Source: Variovorax sp. KBW07
GTDB lineage: Bacteria > Pseudomonadota > Gammaproteobacteria > Burkholderiales > Burkholderiaceae_C
Direction: 5' to 3'
NCBI RefSeq assembly: GCF_003852515.1
Contig: NZ_QAJK01000123.1
Span: 13,351-69,965, forward strand
DNA length: 56,615 nucleotides
The notes below the pieces were generated by a model. It was not told the origin of the DNA. It worked only from the letters and a program-made list of their open reading frames with translations, and searched no databases. Positions 1 through 8,368 of this stretch are shown piece by piece (position 1 is the first letter of the stretch; each line of letters begins with the position of its first letter). The translations under genes were made by a program, and so were the position numbers.

Positions 1-57
1 CGCCTACCAATTTCTGTTTCAACCCCGGCCAACCACCGGACCCGTTGAACAGAGCAT

Positions 58-76
58 GCACCGGGTTCCCCGGTGC
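58..76. other. Inverted repeat upstream of the first gene
   Basis: An 8-bp stem (GCACCGGG / CCCGGTGC) surrounds a 3-nt loop. No T-run follows on either strand, so it is not a convincing terminator. It lies in the 179 bp before the first coding sequence, where I see no gene. Confidence 0.35.
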
Positions 77-179
77 TCATATCGTCCCTTGTGGTGATGC
101 AAAAAAAGACCTTGGCCACATTGTTGTGCTACCTTGGTCACTCTGCAACTCCTCTCCAAATTTCTTGATAAGCGATTCG

Positions 180-548
180 ATGAATACGCGATCGACGCTG
201 GTTGATCGGGCTCATGCCGACAAGCGCGTGGCGGCATTGCTCAAGCAGGCTCCCGTCGAGTTCGCGCGCGCCGTCTACGGTATCAATGACCACGCAAGTG
301 GCCGCACCGACACCATGGCCGCACGCGAAGTGGTGCGTGCCCAACGACAGGGCATGCCGCTGACCGAAGAGCGTGCCGAGCAGCGCGCCCGTGCCTATCT
401 TCCGACTGTGGGCCAGGAGCACTGCCCGCGCTGCTGGGTGGTCTACGGGCAGAAAAGCCCGCTGCGTTTTCGCGAGGCAATCGAAGAGCGCCCCGAGTCT
501 GCGTCTTGCCATGCATGCGGCGCCGAGTACGCCACATCGCCGGACTGA
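180..548 (+). CDS. Small zinc-ribbon-like hypothetical protein
   Basis: The product is 122 aa from the ATG at 180; the reading frame is open further upstream but those residues look non-coding. The C-terminal third carries a CPRC pair near residue 83 and a CHAC pair near residue 112, spaced as in a zinc ribbon. The N-terminal part is polar and probably helical, with no signal peptide or membrane segment. It stops 110 bp before phaR on the same strand. I do not recognise a named family, so the function is unknown. The zinc-binding reading rests only on the four cysteines. Confidence 0.6.
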   Translation: MNTRSTLVDRAHADKRVAALLKQAPVEFARAVYGINDHASGRTDTMAAREVVRAQRQGMPLTEERAEQRARAYLPTVGQEHCPRCWVVYGQKSPLRFREAIEERPESASCHACGAEYATSPD

Positions 549-658
549 GTGAAAGTGCGCGGCGCGGCCGGGCGGTCAGGGTAAACCTTGTCGCGATGCA
601 GCAAAACCGCTCCCTAGAATCATCCGATGACATGGGCGTCCATGTGAAGGAGTCCGCA

Positions 659-1192
659 GTGCAGAGCAAGAAGTCCGGGGTCAAGCCGGTACAGCGAGTG
701 ATCAAGAAGTACCCCAACCGAAGGCTCTACGACACCGAGACATCCGCGTACATCACGCTGGCCGAAGTCAAGCAACTGGTCATCCAGAACGCCCAGTTCG
801 TGGTGCGCGATGCAAAGACCGGCGACGATCTCACGCGCAGCATCCTGCTGCAGATCATTCTTGAAGAAGAAGCGGGCGGCGCGCCGATGTTCACCGAGCC
901 GGTGCTGGCGCACATCATCCGTTTCTATGGCCAGGCGATGCAGGGCTACATGGGGCCGTATCTCGAGAAGAACATCCAGGCCATGACCGAAGTCCAGGCC
1001 CAGTTGGCGGACAAGGCCGAAGGCCTGACGCCGGAGATGTGGTCGAAGTTCATGACCATGCAGTCGCCGATGCTCCAGGGCTTGATGGGCAACTACGTCG
1101 AACAATCGAAGAACGTCTTCCTGCAGATGCAGGAGCAGATGCAGAAAAACACCGAGCAGGTATTGGGGGCCTTTGGCATCAAGCGTCCCTGA
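659..1192 (+). CDS. phaR: Polyhydroxyalkanoate synthesis repressor PhaR
   Basis: PhaR-family regulator of about 177 aa that binds DNA and PHA granules and controls phasin and PHA genes. The N-terminal PHB_acc_N domain is clear (IKKYPNRRLYDTETSAYITL near residues 13-32). It is followed by the accumulation-regulator region and a glutamine/methionine-rich C-terminal tail. I chose the GTG at 659 because a consensus AAGGAG at 647-652 sits 6 nt upstream. An in-frame ATG at 632 would add nine residues but has no ribosome site. A -10-like TAGAAT lies at 615-620. No phaC or phasin gene is in the window. Confidence 0.88.
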   Translation: MQSKKSGVKPVQRVIKKYPNRRLYDTETSAYITLAEVKQLVIQNAQFVVRDAKTGDDLTRSILLQIILEEEAGGAPMFTEPVLAHIIRFYGQAMQGYMGPYLEKNIQAMTEVQAQLADKAEGLTPEMWSKFMTMQSPMLQGLMGNYVEQSKNVFLQMQEQMQKNTEQVLGAFGIKRP

Positions 1193-1286
1193 GTGCCGTC
1201 CGGCCGTCCGGAGGCGCGCTTGCAGTAGCCGCCGCGTTCGGACACGGACGTTGCCCAATGATTGCCCGGCTGTCACCGATAGCTGG

Positions 1287-1292
1287 GACAAT
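1287..1292 (+). promoter_or_regulatory. -10-like hexamer GACAAT next to rimO start
   Basis: GACAAT ends 8 bp before the rimO ATG at 1301, and no Shine-Dalgarno sequence lies between. If this is the -10, transcription would begin within 1-2 nt of the ATG and the mRNA would be leaderless. TTGCCC at 1262-1267 could be a -35 with a long 19-bp spacer. Confidence 0.4.
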
Positions 1293-1300
1293 AGGGGCAT

Positions 1301-2707
1301 ATGAGCGAAGTTGCCTCCCCCGAACGAACGACAAAGTCCGCCGCCCCCAAGGTTGGCTTTGTGAGCCTGGGCTGCCCCAAGGCCCTTACAGATTCCGAAC
1401 TTATCCTGACCCGCCTGAGCGCCGAGGGCTACGAAACCTCCAAGACTTTCGAAGGTGCCGATCTGGTGATCGTCAACACCTGCGGCTTCATCGATGATGC
1501 CGTCAAGGAAAGCCTGGACACCATCGGTGAAGCGCTGGCCGAGAACGGCCGCGTGATCGTCACCGGCTGCCTGGGCGCCAAGACCGGCGACCAGGGTGGC
1601 AATCTGGTGCGCCAGATGCACCCGAGCGTGCTGGCCGTTACCGGCCCGCACGCCACGCAAGAGGTGATGGACGCGGTGCATGCCAACCTGCCCAAGCCGC
1701 ACGATCCTTTCATCGACCTGGTGCCGAACGCTTTCGGCATCGCCGGCCTCAAGCTGACGCCGCGCCACTATGCGTATTTGAAAATCAGCGAAGGCTGCAA
1801 TCACCGCTGCACTTTTTGCATCATTCCGTCGATGCGCGGCGACCTCGTGTCGCGGCCGGTCGGCGACGTGCTTGGCGAGGCCAAGGCCTTGTTTGAAGGC
1901 GGCGTGAAAGAGCTGCTGGTGATCAGCCAGGACACCTCGGCCTATGGCGTCGACGTGAAGTACCGCACCGGGTTCTGGGACGGCAAGCCCGTCAAGACGC
2001 GCATGCTCGAGCTGGTGCGAACGCTCGGTGAAATCGCCGAGCCTTACGGCGCATGGGTTCGTTTGCACTACGTGTACCCGTACCCGAGCGTCGACGAAAT
2101 CATTCCGTTGATGGCGAGCGGCCAAGTGCTGCCGTACCTCGACGTGCCGCTGCAGCACAGCCATCCCGATGTGCTCAAGCGCATGAAGCGTCCGGCCAGC
2201 GGCGAGAAAAACCTGGAGCGCCTGGCGCGCTGGCGCGAGGTGTGCCCCGAGCTGGTGATCCGCAGCACCTTCATTGCCGGTTTTCCCGGCGAGACGGAGC
2301 AGGAGTTCGAGCATCTGCTCGACTTCATCCGTGAAGCGCAGATCGATCGCGCCGGTTGCTTTGCCTACAGCCCGGTCGAAGGCGCGACCGCCAACGACAT
2401 CCCGGGCATGCTGCCCGAGCCTGAACGCGAAGCACGCCGTGCCCGATTCATGGAAGTGGCTGAAGCCGTATCGATCGCCAAGCTGCAAAAGCGCATCGGC
2501 GCGACGATGCAGGTGCTGGTCGATTCGGCGCCGGGCATGGGCCGCAAGGGTGGGGTGGGGCGCACGTACGCCGATGCACCCGAGATCGACGGCACGGTTC
2601 GCCTGCTGCCGCCCGAGAAGATCAGCAAGACGCTGAAAGTCGGTGAGTTCACTCGCGCGCGCATCGTTGGCGCCGAGGGCCATGACCTGATCGCGCTGCC
2701 CGTTTGA
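1301..2707 (+). CDS. rimO: Ribosomal protein S12 methylthiotransferase RimO
   Basis: Radical-SAM enzyme that adds a methylthio group to the conserved aspartate of ribosomal protein S12. At 468 aa it is of normal family length. The N-terminal UPF0004 domain has cluster cysteines at about residues 25, 61 and 90 (LGCPK, NTCGF, TGCLGAK). The radical-SAM cluster motif CNHRCTFC lies at 166-173, and a C-terminal TRAM-like region recognises the substrate. The RimO-typical CIIPSMRG follows the motif, which separates it from MiaB. It is preceded by a possible leaderless promoter and followed by the tRNA-Leu pair on the opposite strand. Confidence 0.96.
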   Translation: MSEVASPERTTKSAAPKVGFVSLGCPKALTDSELILTRLSAEGYETSKTFEGADLVIVNTCGFIDDAVKESLDTIGEALAENGRVIVTGCLGAKTGDQGGNLVRQMHPSVLAVTGPHATQEVMDAVHANLPKPHDPFIDLVPNAFGIAGLKLTPRHYAYLKISEGCNHRCTFCIIPSMRGDLVSRPVGDVLGEAKALFEGGVKELLVISQDTSAYGVDVKYRTGFWDGKPVKTRMLELVRTLGEIAEPYGAWVRLHYVYPYPSVDEIIPLMASGQVLPYLDVPLQHSHPDVLKRMKRPASGEKNLERLARWREVCPELVIRSTFIAGFPGETEQEFEHLLDFIREAQIDRAGCFAYSPVEGATANDIPGMLPEPEREARRARFMEVAEAVSIAKLQKRIGATMQVLVDSAPGMGRKGGVGRTYADAPEIDGTVRLLPPEKISKTLKVGEFTRARIVGAEGHDLIALPV

Positions 2708-2729
2708 TGTTTCTGATTCAAGCGGACAA

Positions 2730-2755
2730 GAAAAAAGCCACCGGAGGCCGGTGGC
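2730..2755 (-). terminator. Rho-independent terminator of tRNA-Leu copy 1
   Basis: On the minus strand an 8-bp GCCACCGG/CCGGTGGC stem with a 3-nt loop is followed by TTTTTT. It lies 45 bp downstream of the tRNA 3' end. It also sits just after the rimO stop and could dampen read-through from that side. Confidence 0.85.
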
Positions 2756-2800
2756 TTGAATCTAAAGACCCGAAGAACTTGCTAAGGGTCTGCTTGAACT

Positions 2801-2885
<85 letters not shown>

Positions 2886-2912
2886 TTTCTCTGCTCTGCA
2901 GCAGAGCCCACG

Positions 2913-2918
2913 AGTATA
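2913..2918 (-). promoter_or_regulatory. -10 element for tRNA-Leu copy 1
   Basis: TATACT on the minus strand lies 27 bp upstream of the mature tRNA 5' end, a sensible distance for a short precursor leader. No strong -35 is visible. A GCTCTGC-A-GCAGAGC palindrome falls between it and the tRNA, and copy 2 lacks it. Confidence 0.5.
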
Positions 2919-3067
2919 CACAATTTGGCGCGAACAACTCGACGTGTTGAAGCAAATGAAGTGCTGGCCTTGTTCCGGGCGCGTAAATCGCGTCGGGTTC
3001 ATTGCTGGTGCGCTGGCAACGCGCGGCTTGACCGTGTCGGCCGTTTGATGCGTATTCAAACGACCAT

Positions 3068-3093
3068 GAAAAAAGCCACCGGAGGCCGGTGGC
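3068..3093 (-). terminator. Rho-independent terminator of tRNA-Leu copy 2
   Basis: The same 8-bp GCCACCGG/CCGGTGGC hairpin and six T residues (minus strand) as copy 1, at the same distance from its tRNA. The two tRNAs are therefore probably separate transcription units rather than one dicistronic precursor. Confidence 0.85.
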
Positions 3094-3138
3094 TTGAATC
3101 GAATGACCCGAAGAACTTGCTAAGGGTCTGTTTAAACT

Positions 3139-3223
<85 letters not shown>

Positions 3224-3250
3224 CCGCATACCTGCCGAAGCAGTTATGTT

Positions 3251-5572
3251 TTGAATTTCAGGAAAGAAGGAGATCATATCAAAAATAATGTCACTTCCAG
3301 CGGCTTGCTGGATGAATTCGAAGGCACTGTTCAAGGACATCGCGACGGGCACGGCTTCGTGCAGCGAGATGACGGCGAGGCCGATATCTACCTGCCTCCG
3401 AACGAGATGCGCGCAGTGCTGCACAAGGACCGCGTCAAGGCACGTATCGTGCGGCAAGACCGGCGCGGTCGTCCCGAGGGGCGCGTGGTCGAGATCGTCG
3501 AGCGCCCCGAGCAGCCGATCATCGGCCGCCTGTTGCACGAAGGCGGCATCTGGCTCGTTGCCCCCGAAGACAAGCGCTACGGCCAGGACGTCCTGATTCC
3601 AAAGGGGGCGACCGGTCCCGCCAAGGTGGGGCAGGTTGTCGTGGTGCAACTCACCGAGCCGCCGGCCCTGTTCGGCCAGCCCGTGGGCCGTGTGAAAGAA
3701 GTGCTGGGCGAGATCGACGACCCCGGCATGGAAATCGAAATCGCCGTGCGCAAGTACGGCGTGCCGCATGAGTTTTCCGCGGAGTGCCTGGCCGAGGCCA
3801 AGGCGCTTCCAGAGAAGGTCCGTCCCGCCGATAAAAAGGGGCGCGTCGACCTGACCGACATTCCGCTCGTCACCATCGACGGCGAAGATGCACGCGACTT
3901 CGACGACGCCGTGTACTGCGAGCCCGCGAAGGTGGGCCGTGGCAAGGGCTGGCGCCTCCTGGTTGCGATTGCCGACGTCAGCGCTTATGTGCAGACCGGC
4001 TCTGGCATCGACATCGATGCCTACGACCGCGCCACCAGCGTCTACTTTCCGCGCCGCGTCATTCCGATGCTGCCCGAGAAGCTCTCGAACGGCCTGTGCT
4101 CGCTCAACCCCGAAGTCGAGCGCCTGTGCATGGTGTGCGACATGCTCGTGGCCGCCGACGGCGAGATCTACGCCTACCAGTTCTACCCGGCCGTGATGTT
4201 CAGCCACGCGCGCTTCACGTACACAGAAGTGGCGGCCATCCTTGGCAACACGCGCGGCCCTGAAGCGGCCAAGCGCAAGGACCGCGTCAAGGACCTGCTG
4301 AATCTTGCGGATGTCTACAAGGCACTGCTCAAGCAGCGCGGCAAGCGTGGTGCGGTCGACTTCGAGACCACCGAGACGCAGATCATTTGCGACGACGCCG
4401 GCCGTATCGAGAAGATCGTGCCGCGCACGCGCAATGAGGCGCACCGGCTCATCGAAGAAGCGATGCTCGCGGCCAACGTCTGCAGTGCAGACTTCATCGC
4501 CGAAGGCAAGCACCCGGGCCTGTTCCGCGTGCACGAAGGCCCGACGCCCGAGAAGAAAGAAATCCTGCGCGGGTATCTGAAGGCCATGGGCGTGGGCCTG
4601 AGCATCACCGACGACCCCAAGCCGGGCGAGTTCCAGGCGATTGCCGAGGCCACCAAAGAGCGGCCCGACTCGCAGCAGATCCACACCATGCTGCTGCGCT
4701 CGATGCAGCAGGCGATCTACACGCCGTTCAACAGCGGCCACTTCGGCCTGGCCTACGAGGCGTACACGCATTTCACCAGCCCGATTCGCCGCTACCCGGA
4801 CTTGCTGGTGCACCGCGTGATCAAGGCGATCCTCACCAAGACGCGCTACCAGCTGCCGATGCTGCCGACGCCGGGCGAGGCGCATGCCAAGCTGGCCAAG
4901 CGCCTGGCTTCGCGCGTGAAGGCGCCGACGACCAAGCCGCAAAAGGCGACCATCGCCCCGACCAAGGAAGTGCTGGCATGGGAAGCCGCGGGCCTGCATT
5001 GCAGTGCCAACGAGCGCCGTGCCGACGAAGCCAGCCGCGACGTCGAGGCCTGGCTCAAGTGCAAGTACATGCGCGAGCACCTGGGCGAGGAATACGGCGG
5101 CGTGGTCACCGCGGCCACCACCTTCGGCATCTTCGTCACGCTCGACGCGATGTATGTCGAAGGCCTGGTCCACATCACTGAGCTCGGCGGCGAGTACTTC
5201 AAGTTCGATGAGATGCGCCAGGAACTGCGCGGCGAGCGCACCGGCATCCGCTATGCCATCGGCACGCGCGTGCGGGTGCAGGTGAGCCGCGTCGACCTGG
5301 ACGGCCGCAAGATCGACTTCCGCCTCGTGCGTGAAGGCGAAGACCTGACGGCGCGCGCCATGAAGGACAAGGGCGCGACGTCCGGCGGCGTGCCGGTCAA
5401 GGCATCGGCCAAGCGCAGTTCGCGCCACAAGACCGAAGCTGCCAGCGAGCCGCGCGCGGAACGCGGCACGGTCGCCGTGGCCGCGGGGCCGCAGTCGGCC
5501 ATGCAGGCCTTCAAGTCGGCAGTCAAGAAGGCCGCCAACAAGATGAAGGGGCGCAAGCCCCGCCGTGGATGA
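3251..5572 (+). CDS. rnr: Ribonuclease R (3'-5' exoribonuclease)
   Basis: Processive 3'-5' exoribonuclease that degrades structured RNA. Cold-shock-like domains come first. The RNB catalytic domain has the metal-binding motif DGEDARDFDDAV near residues 210-221 and HFTSPIRRYPDLL near 507. An S1 domain follows near 610-690 and the tail is lysine/arginine-rich. At about 773 aa it is slightly short of the 813-aa E. coli enzyme at the N-terminus. The start is uncertain. The furthest in-frame start is TTG 3251 with no ribosome site. The only strong Shine-Dalgarno (AAGGAG, 3267-3272) precedes an ATC at 3278. An ATG at 3288 is out of frame. Confidence 0.93.
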   Translation: MNFRKEGDHIKNNVTSSGLLDEFEGTVQGHRDGHGFVQRDDGEADIYLPPNEMRAVLHKDRVKARIVRQDRRGRPEGRVVEIVERPEQPIIGRLLHEGGIWLVAPEDKRYGQDVLIPKGATGPAKVGQVVVVQLTEPPALFGQPVGRVKEVLGEIDDPGMEIEIAVRKYGVPHEFSAECLAEAKALPEKVRPADKKGRVDLTDIPLVTIDGEDARDFDDAVYCEPAKVGRGKGWRLLVAIADVSAYVQTGSGIDIDAYDRATSVYFPRRVIPMLPEKLSNGLCSLNPEVERLCMVCDMLVAADGEIYAYQFYPAVMFSHARFTYTEVAAILGNTRGPEAAKRKDRVKDLLNLADVYKALLKQRGKRGAVDFETTETQIICDDAGRIEKIVPRTRNEAHRLIEEAMLAANVCSADFIAEGKHPGLFRVHEGPTPEKKEILRGYLKAMGVGLSITDDPKPGEFQAIAEATKERPDSQQIHTMLLRSMQQAIYTPFNSGHFGLAYEAYTHFTSPIRRYPDLLVHRVIKAILTKTRYQLPMLPTPGEAHAKLAKRLASRVKAPTTKPQKATIAPTKEVLAWEAAGLHCSANERRADEASRDVEAWLKCKYMREHLGEEYGGVVTAATTFGIFVTLDAMYVEGLVHITELGGEYFKFDEMRQELRGERTGIRYAIGTRVRVQVSRVDLDGRKIDFRLVREGEDLTARAMKDKGATSGGVPVKASAKRSSRHKTEAASEPRAERGTVAVAAGPQSAMQAFKSAVKKAANKMKGRKPRRG

Positions 5573-5629
5573 AATGCATCCTCTCGCAAACGAAATGACA
5601 GACAAGCAGAGAAACAGGAGACATCGAGC

Positions 5630-6397
5630 ATGAGCGTTGAGAGCAACAACAGGGGCCGCATTGCCATCGTCACTGGCGCCGGTTCGGGCATTGGCCGTGC
5701 AGCGGCTCTGGCGCTGCTGGGCGACGGCTGGAGCGTGGCGCTGGCAGGGCGTCGCCTGGAGCCGCTGGAGCAGGTGGCCGAAGAGTCGGGCGCCGGCGCG
5801 CGTGCGTTCGCCGTGCCTACCGATGTGGCGAATGCCGAATCGGTCCAAGCGCTGTTTGCCGCCACCGTGGAGCGCTTCGGCCGCGTCGACCTGCTGTTCA
5901 ACAACGCCGGCGTGGGCAACCCGCCGGGTCCGTTTGAAGACTGGACGCCCGAGCAGTGGAAGGGCGTGGTCGACATCAACCTGAGCGGCATGTTCTTCTG
6001 CATCCAGCAGGCGTTCCGCACGATGAAGGCGCAAACGCCGCGCGGTGGCCGCATCATCAACAACGGCTCCATCTCGGCCACCACGCCGCGACCGAATTCG
6101 GCGGCCTACACGTCGACCAAGCATGCGGTCGAAGGCCTGACCAAGACCGCGTCGCTCGACGGCCGCAAGTACGATATCGCGGTGGGTCAGGTCGACGTGG
6201 GCAATGCGATGACCGAGCTGGCCTCGCGCATGGCCAAGGGCGTGCCGCAGGCCAACGGCGAACTGGCCATCGAGCCGCTGATCGACGTCAAGATCGTCGG
6301 CCAGTCGGTGCTCTACATGGCGAACCTGCCGCTGGAGGCCAACGTGCTGTTCCACACCATCATGGCGACGAAGATGCCCTTCGTCGGGCGCGGCTAA
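5630..6397 (+). CDS. Short-chain dehydrogenase/reductase (SDR) family oxidoreductase
   Basis: Classical SDR of 255 aa with a Rossmann fold. The cofactor motif [10 protein letters not shown] is near residues 16-25, the structural NNAG is present, and the catalytic Ser in NNGSIS is followed by YTSTK as the Tyr/Lys pair. An AGGAG sits 11 nt before the ATG. An arginine pair after beta-2 (AGRR) suggests NADP(H), which is an inference. The substrate cannot be told from the sequence. It follows rnr by 57 bp on the same strand and converges with nnr 6 bp downstream. Confidence 0.9.
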   Translation: MSVESNNRGRIAIVTGAGSGIGRAAALALLGDGWSVALAGRRLEPLEQVAEESGAGARAFAVPTDVANAESVQALFAATVERFGRVDLLFNNAGVGNPPGPFEDWTPEQWKGVVDINLSGMFFCIQQAFRTMKAQTPRGGRIINNGSISATTPRPNSAAYTSTKHAVEGLTKTASLDGRKYDIAVGQVDVGNAMTELASRMAKGVPQANGELAIEPLIDVKIVGQSVLYMANLPLEANVLFHTIMATKMPFVGRG

Positions 6398-6403
6398 AAA
6401 AGC

Positions 6404-7879
6404 TCAGGCGGGCGTGGGCGCGCGGCGGGCCAGCGCGCCCGCCGTCAGCGGGGCTGCATCGGCCGGCCATGTGTCGGCGATGTGGCCGTGCTGCCAGGCG
6501 GCTTCGTATGCTGCTTCAAAGGCCGGCCGATGGCCTGCCAGTGCGGCACCGATCATGCCGGCCAACACGTCGCCGGTGCCGGCCGTTGCAAGCCGGGCAT
6601 TGCCGGTCGGGTTGATGACCGCAGGCGCATCGCCCGCATCTGCGATCACGGTGCCAGAACCCTTGAGAACCGCCACGACGTGAAAGCGTGAGGCGAGTTC
6701 GCGCGCGGCGGCGAGCCGGTCGGTCTGGATGGCTTCGGCCGTGCAGCCCAGCAGGCGCGCCGCTTCGAGCGGATGCGGCGTGATCACCGTGGGCCGCCCG
6801 CGCTTTCCGCGCGATGCCAGTTGTGTCTGCAATGCGCTGTCGGCGGCGATGGCATTGAGGGCGTCGGCATCGAGCACCAAGGCTGCAGATGTCGCGATCA
6901 CGCGCGGCAGCAACTCACGCACAGCTGTTCCGCCGCCGCAACCACAGACCACCGCCATGCCGGAAAAGTCCAGGGCATGGGCGTCTCGCAGCATCAGTTC
7001 GGGTTGCGCGGTATCGACCGGCGCGGCACTCGGGTCGAGCAAGCCGACGAACACGCGGCCCGCGCCGGCATGCAGCGCCGCCGAGCCGGCCAGCAATGCG
7101 GCGCCCGCCATGCCCGGCGCGCCACCGATCACTGCGACATCGCCGTAGCTACCCTTGTGCGACGCATGCGTGCGCGAAGTCGCTTCGGGTGAGCCGGCGA
7201 GGCGAGCGATCGGCTGGTCGGTGAAGGCGCTGCAACCCAGGTCGTCGAACCAGACCGTGCCCGCGGCACCGCGTCCGTGCGCGGTGAAGAGGCCCGGCTT
7301 CAGGGTGAGAAAAGTCAGGCAGGTTCGGGCTGGTTGGGTCTTCGTGCGAAGAAGGTCGCTGCCCAGCGAAAGAACGCCGGTATCCGCATTCAGCCCGGAC
7401 GGCACGTCGACGCTGAGCACTGGCTGCCCGCTCGCGTGCATCTGCTGAAGCCACTCGACCATCGTGCCTTCGGGTGGTCGAGACGATCCGATGCCGAGCA
7501 GTGCGTCGATAGCCAGTTCGTACGCGGCGGGCGGGTTCGGCGCAAAGAGAACGCCCGCATCTCGCGCACGCTGCAGCGACGCCTTGGCATCCGGTGGCAA
7601 TCGGCCCTCATCGCCCGCGAAAGTGACAACCGGAAAGAACCCCTGATGCCGCAATTGCGCCGCCGCCTCGAAGCCGTCGCCGCCGTTGTTGCCCGGCCCG
7701 CAAGCCACCCAGACCGTGCGTGCATGGGGCGCAATGGCCATGGCGAGCCGCGCCACCGCGAGGCCCGCGCGCTGCATCAGCGTGTGGGCGGGCAGGGCGT
7801 TCGCCGCGGCTTTTTCGATGCGGCGCGTGGCCGCGATATCGAACAGATCGGCTGTGGTGGCGGAAGAGATGCGTTGCAT
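6404..7879 (-). CDS. nnr: Bifunctional NAD(P)HX epimerase / ADP-dependent NAD(P)HX dehydratase
   Basis: Repairs hydrated, inactive NADH and NADPH. At 491 aa it has the full two-domain layout. The N-terminal YjeF-type epimerase carries GPGNNGGDG near residue 62, and the C-terminal ribokinase-like dehydratase carries GTGDVLAGM near residue 440. I start at the ATG at 7879 because the 18 residues before it are poor in family character. On the minus strand CACAAT ends 6 bp before this ATG, with no ribosome site. It is divergent from a small membrane protein 60 bp away. Confidence 0.93.
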   Translation of the reverse strand: MQRISSATTADLFDIAATRRIEKAAANALPAHTLMQRAGLAVARLAMAIAPHARTVWVACGPGNNGGDGFEAAAQLRHQGFFPVVTFAGDEGRLPPDAKASLQRARDAGVLFAPNPPAAYELAIDALLGIGSSRPPEGTMVEWLQQMHASGQPVLSVDVPSGLNADTGVLSLGSDLLRTKTQPARTCLTFLTLKPGLFTAHGRGAAGTVWFDDLGCSAFTDQPIARLAGSPEATSRTHASHKGSYGDVAVIGGAPGMAGAALLAGSAALHAGAGRVFVGLLDPSAAPVDTAQPELMLRDAHALDFSGMAVVCGCGGGTAVRELLPRVIATSAALVLDADALNAIAADSALQTQLASRGKRGRPTVITPHPLEAARLLGCTAEAIQTDRLAAARELASRFHVVAVLKGSGTVIADAGDAPAVINPTGNARLATAGTGDVLAGMIGAALAGHRPAFEAAYEAAWQHGHIADTWPADAAPLTAGALARRAPTPA

Positions 7880-7885
7880 CGATCC

Positions 7886-7891
7886 ATTGTG
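7886..7891 (-). promoter_or_regulatory. -10-like hexamer CACAAT next to nnr start
   Basis: CACAAT on the minus strand is separated from the nnr ATG by only 6 bp (GGATCG) and no Shine-Dalgarno is present. The spacing matches other probable leaderless starts in this window. Confidence 0.4.
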
Positions 7892-7927
7892 CCGCCGGGG
7901 CGGGCGCATGGCCGCCGGTGCGCCGCC

Positions 7928-7933
7928 TATCAT
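7928..7933 (+). promoter_or_regulatory. -10-like hexamer TATCAT next to the small membrane gene
   Basis: TATCAT is followed by 6 bp and then ATGATG at 7940. There is no ribosome-binding sequence in the gap. With the CACAAT on the opposite strand this makes a compact divergent promoter region of 60 bp. Confidence 0.4.
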
Positions 7934-7939
7934 CGATGG

Positions 7940-8368
7940 ATGATGTTCAAAAGCCTCGGCTGGGTGCTGGTCCTGCTGCTCATGGGGATCGCGGTTTTCG
8001 TGATCTCGGTGATGGCATGGACGCTCGGCCTGGGCTGGGCCGCTGGCCTGCTGGGCATCGTGTGGGGCACGTTCATGCTTGCGGAGTTCAGGCGTTGGTT
8101 GCCGTTGCGCGACCTGGCCTGGGCCGCGGGAGCCGGCTATGGCGTCGGTGTCATTCGCTGGCTCGAAGTGCCGCTCGACGAGACCGCAGTCGTTCTGCGC
8201 TGGCTGGTGATGGCGGGCTACGCGCTGTGCCTGGTGCTCTTCGTGTGGATCGTGCCCGCGCTGCTCGGGTTGATGGTCCAGAGGCTCAGGCCGCCGGCAG
8301 CGCCCGAACTGCCGGTCGAAGCGCCGGCCAGCCGGGAGATGCTGCGCCGCTGGGGTCCTAAAGACTGA
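7940..8368 (+). CDS. Small integral membrane protein, function unknown
   Basis: A 142-aa hydrophobic protein with probably four membrane segments: residues about 5-25, 28-45, 58-72 and 90-118. A proline-rich, charged cytoplasmic-type tail follows. Two ATGs occur in tandem at 7940 and 7943. It is divergent from nnr, and its last 11 bp overlap the 3' end of the convergent dadA gene. I do not recognise a domain. The tail (PAAPELPVEAP) looks disordered. The neighbours give no clear functional hint. Confidence 0.7.
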   Translation: MMFKSLGWVLVLLLMGIAVFVISVMAWTLGLGWAAGLLGIVWGTFMLAEFRRWLPLRDLAWAAGAGYGVGVIRWLEVPLDETAVVLRWLVMAGYALCLVLFVWIVPALLGLMVQRLRPPAAPELPVEAPASREMLRRWGPKD

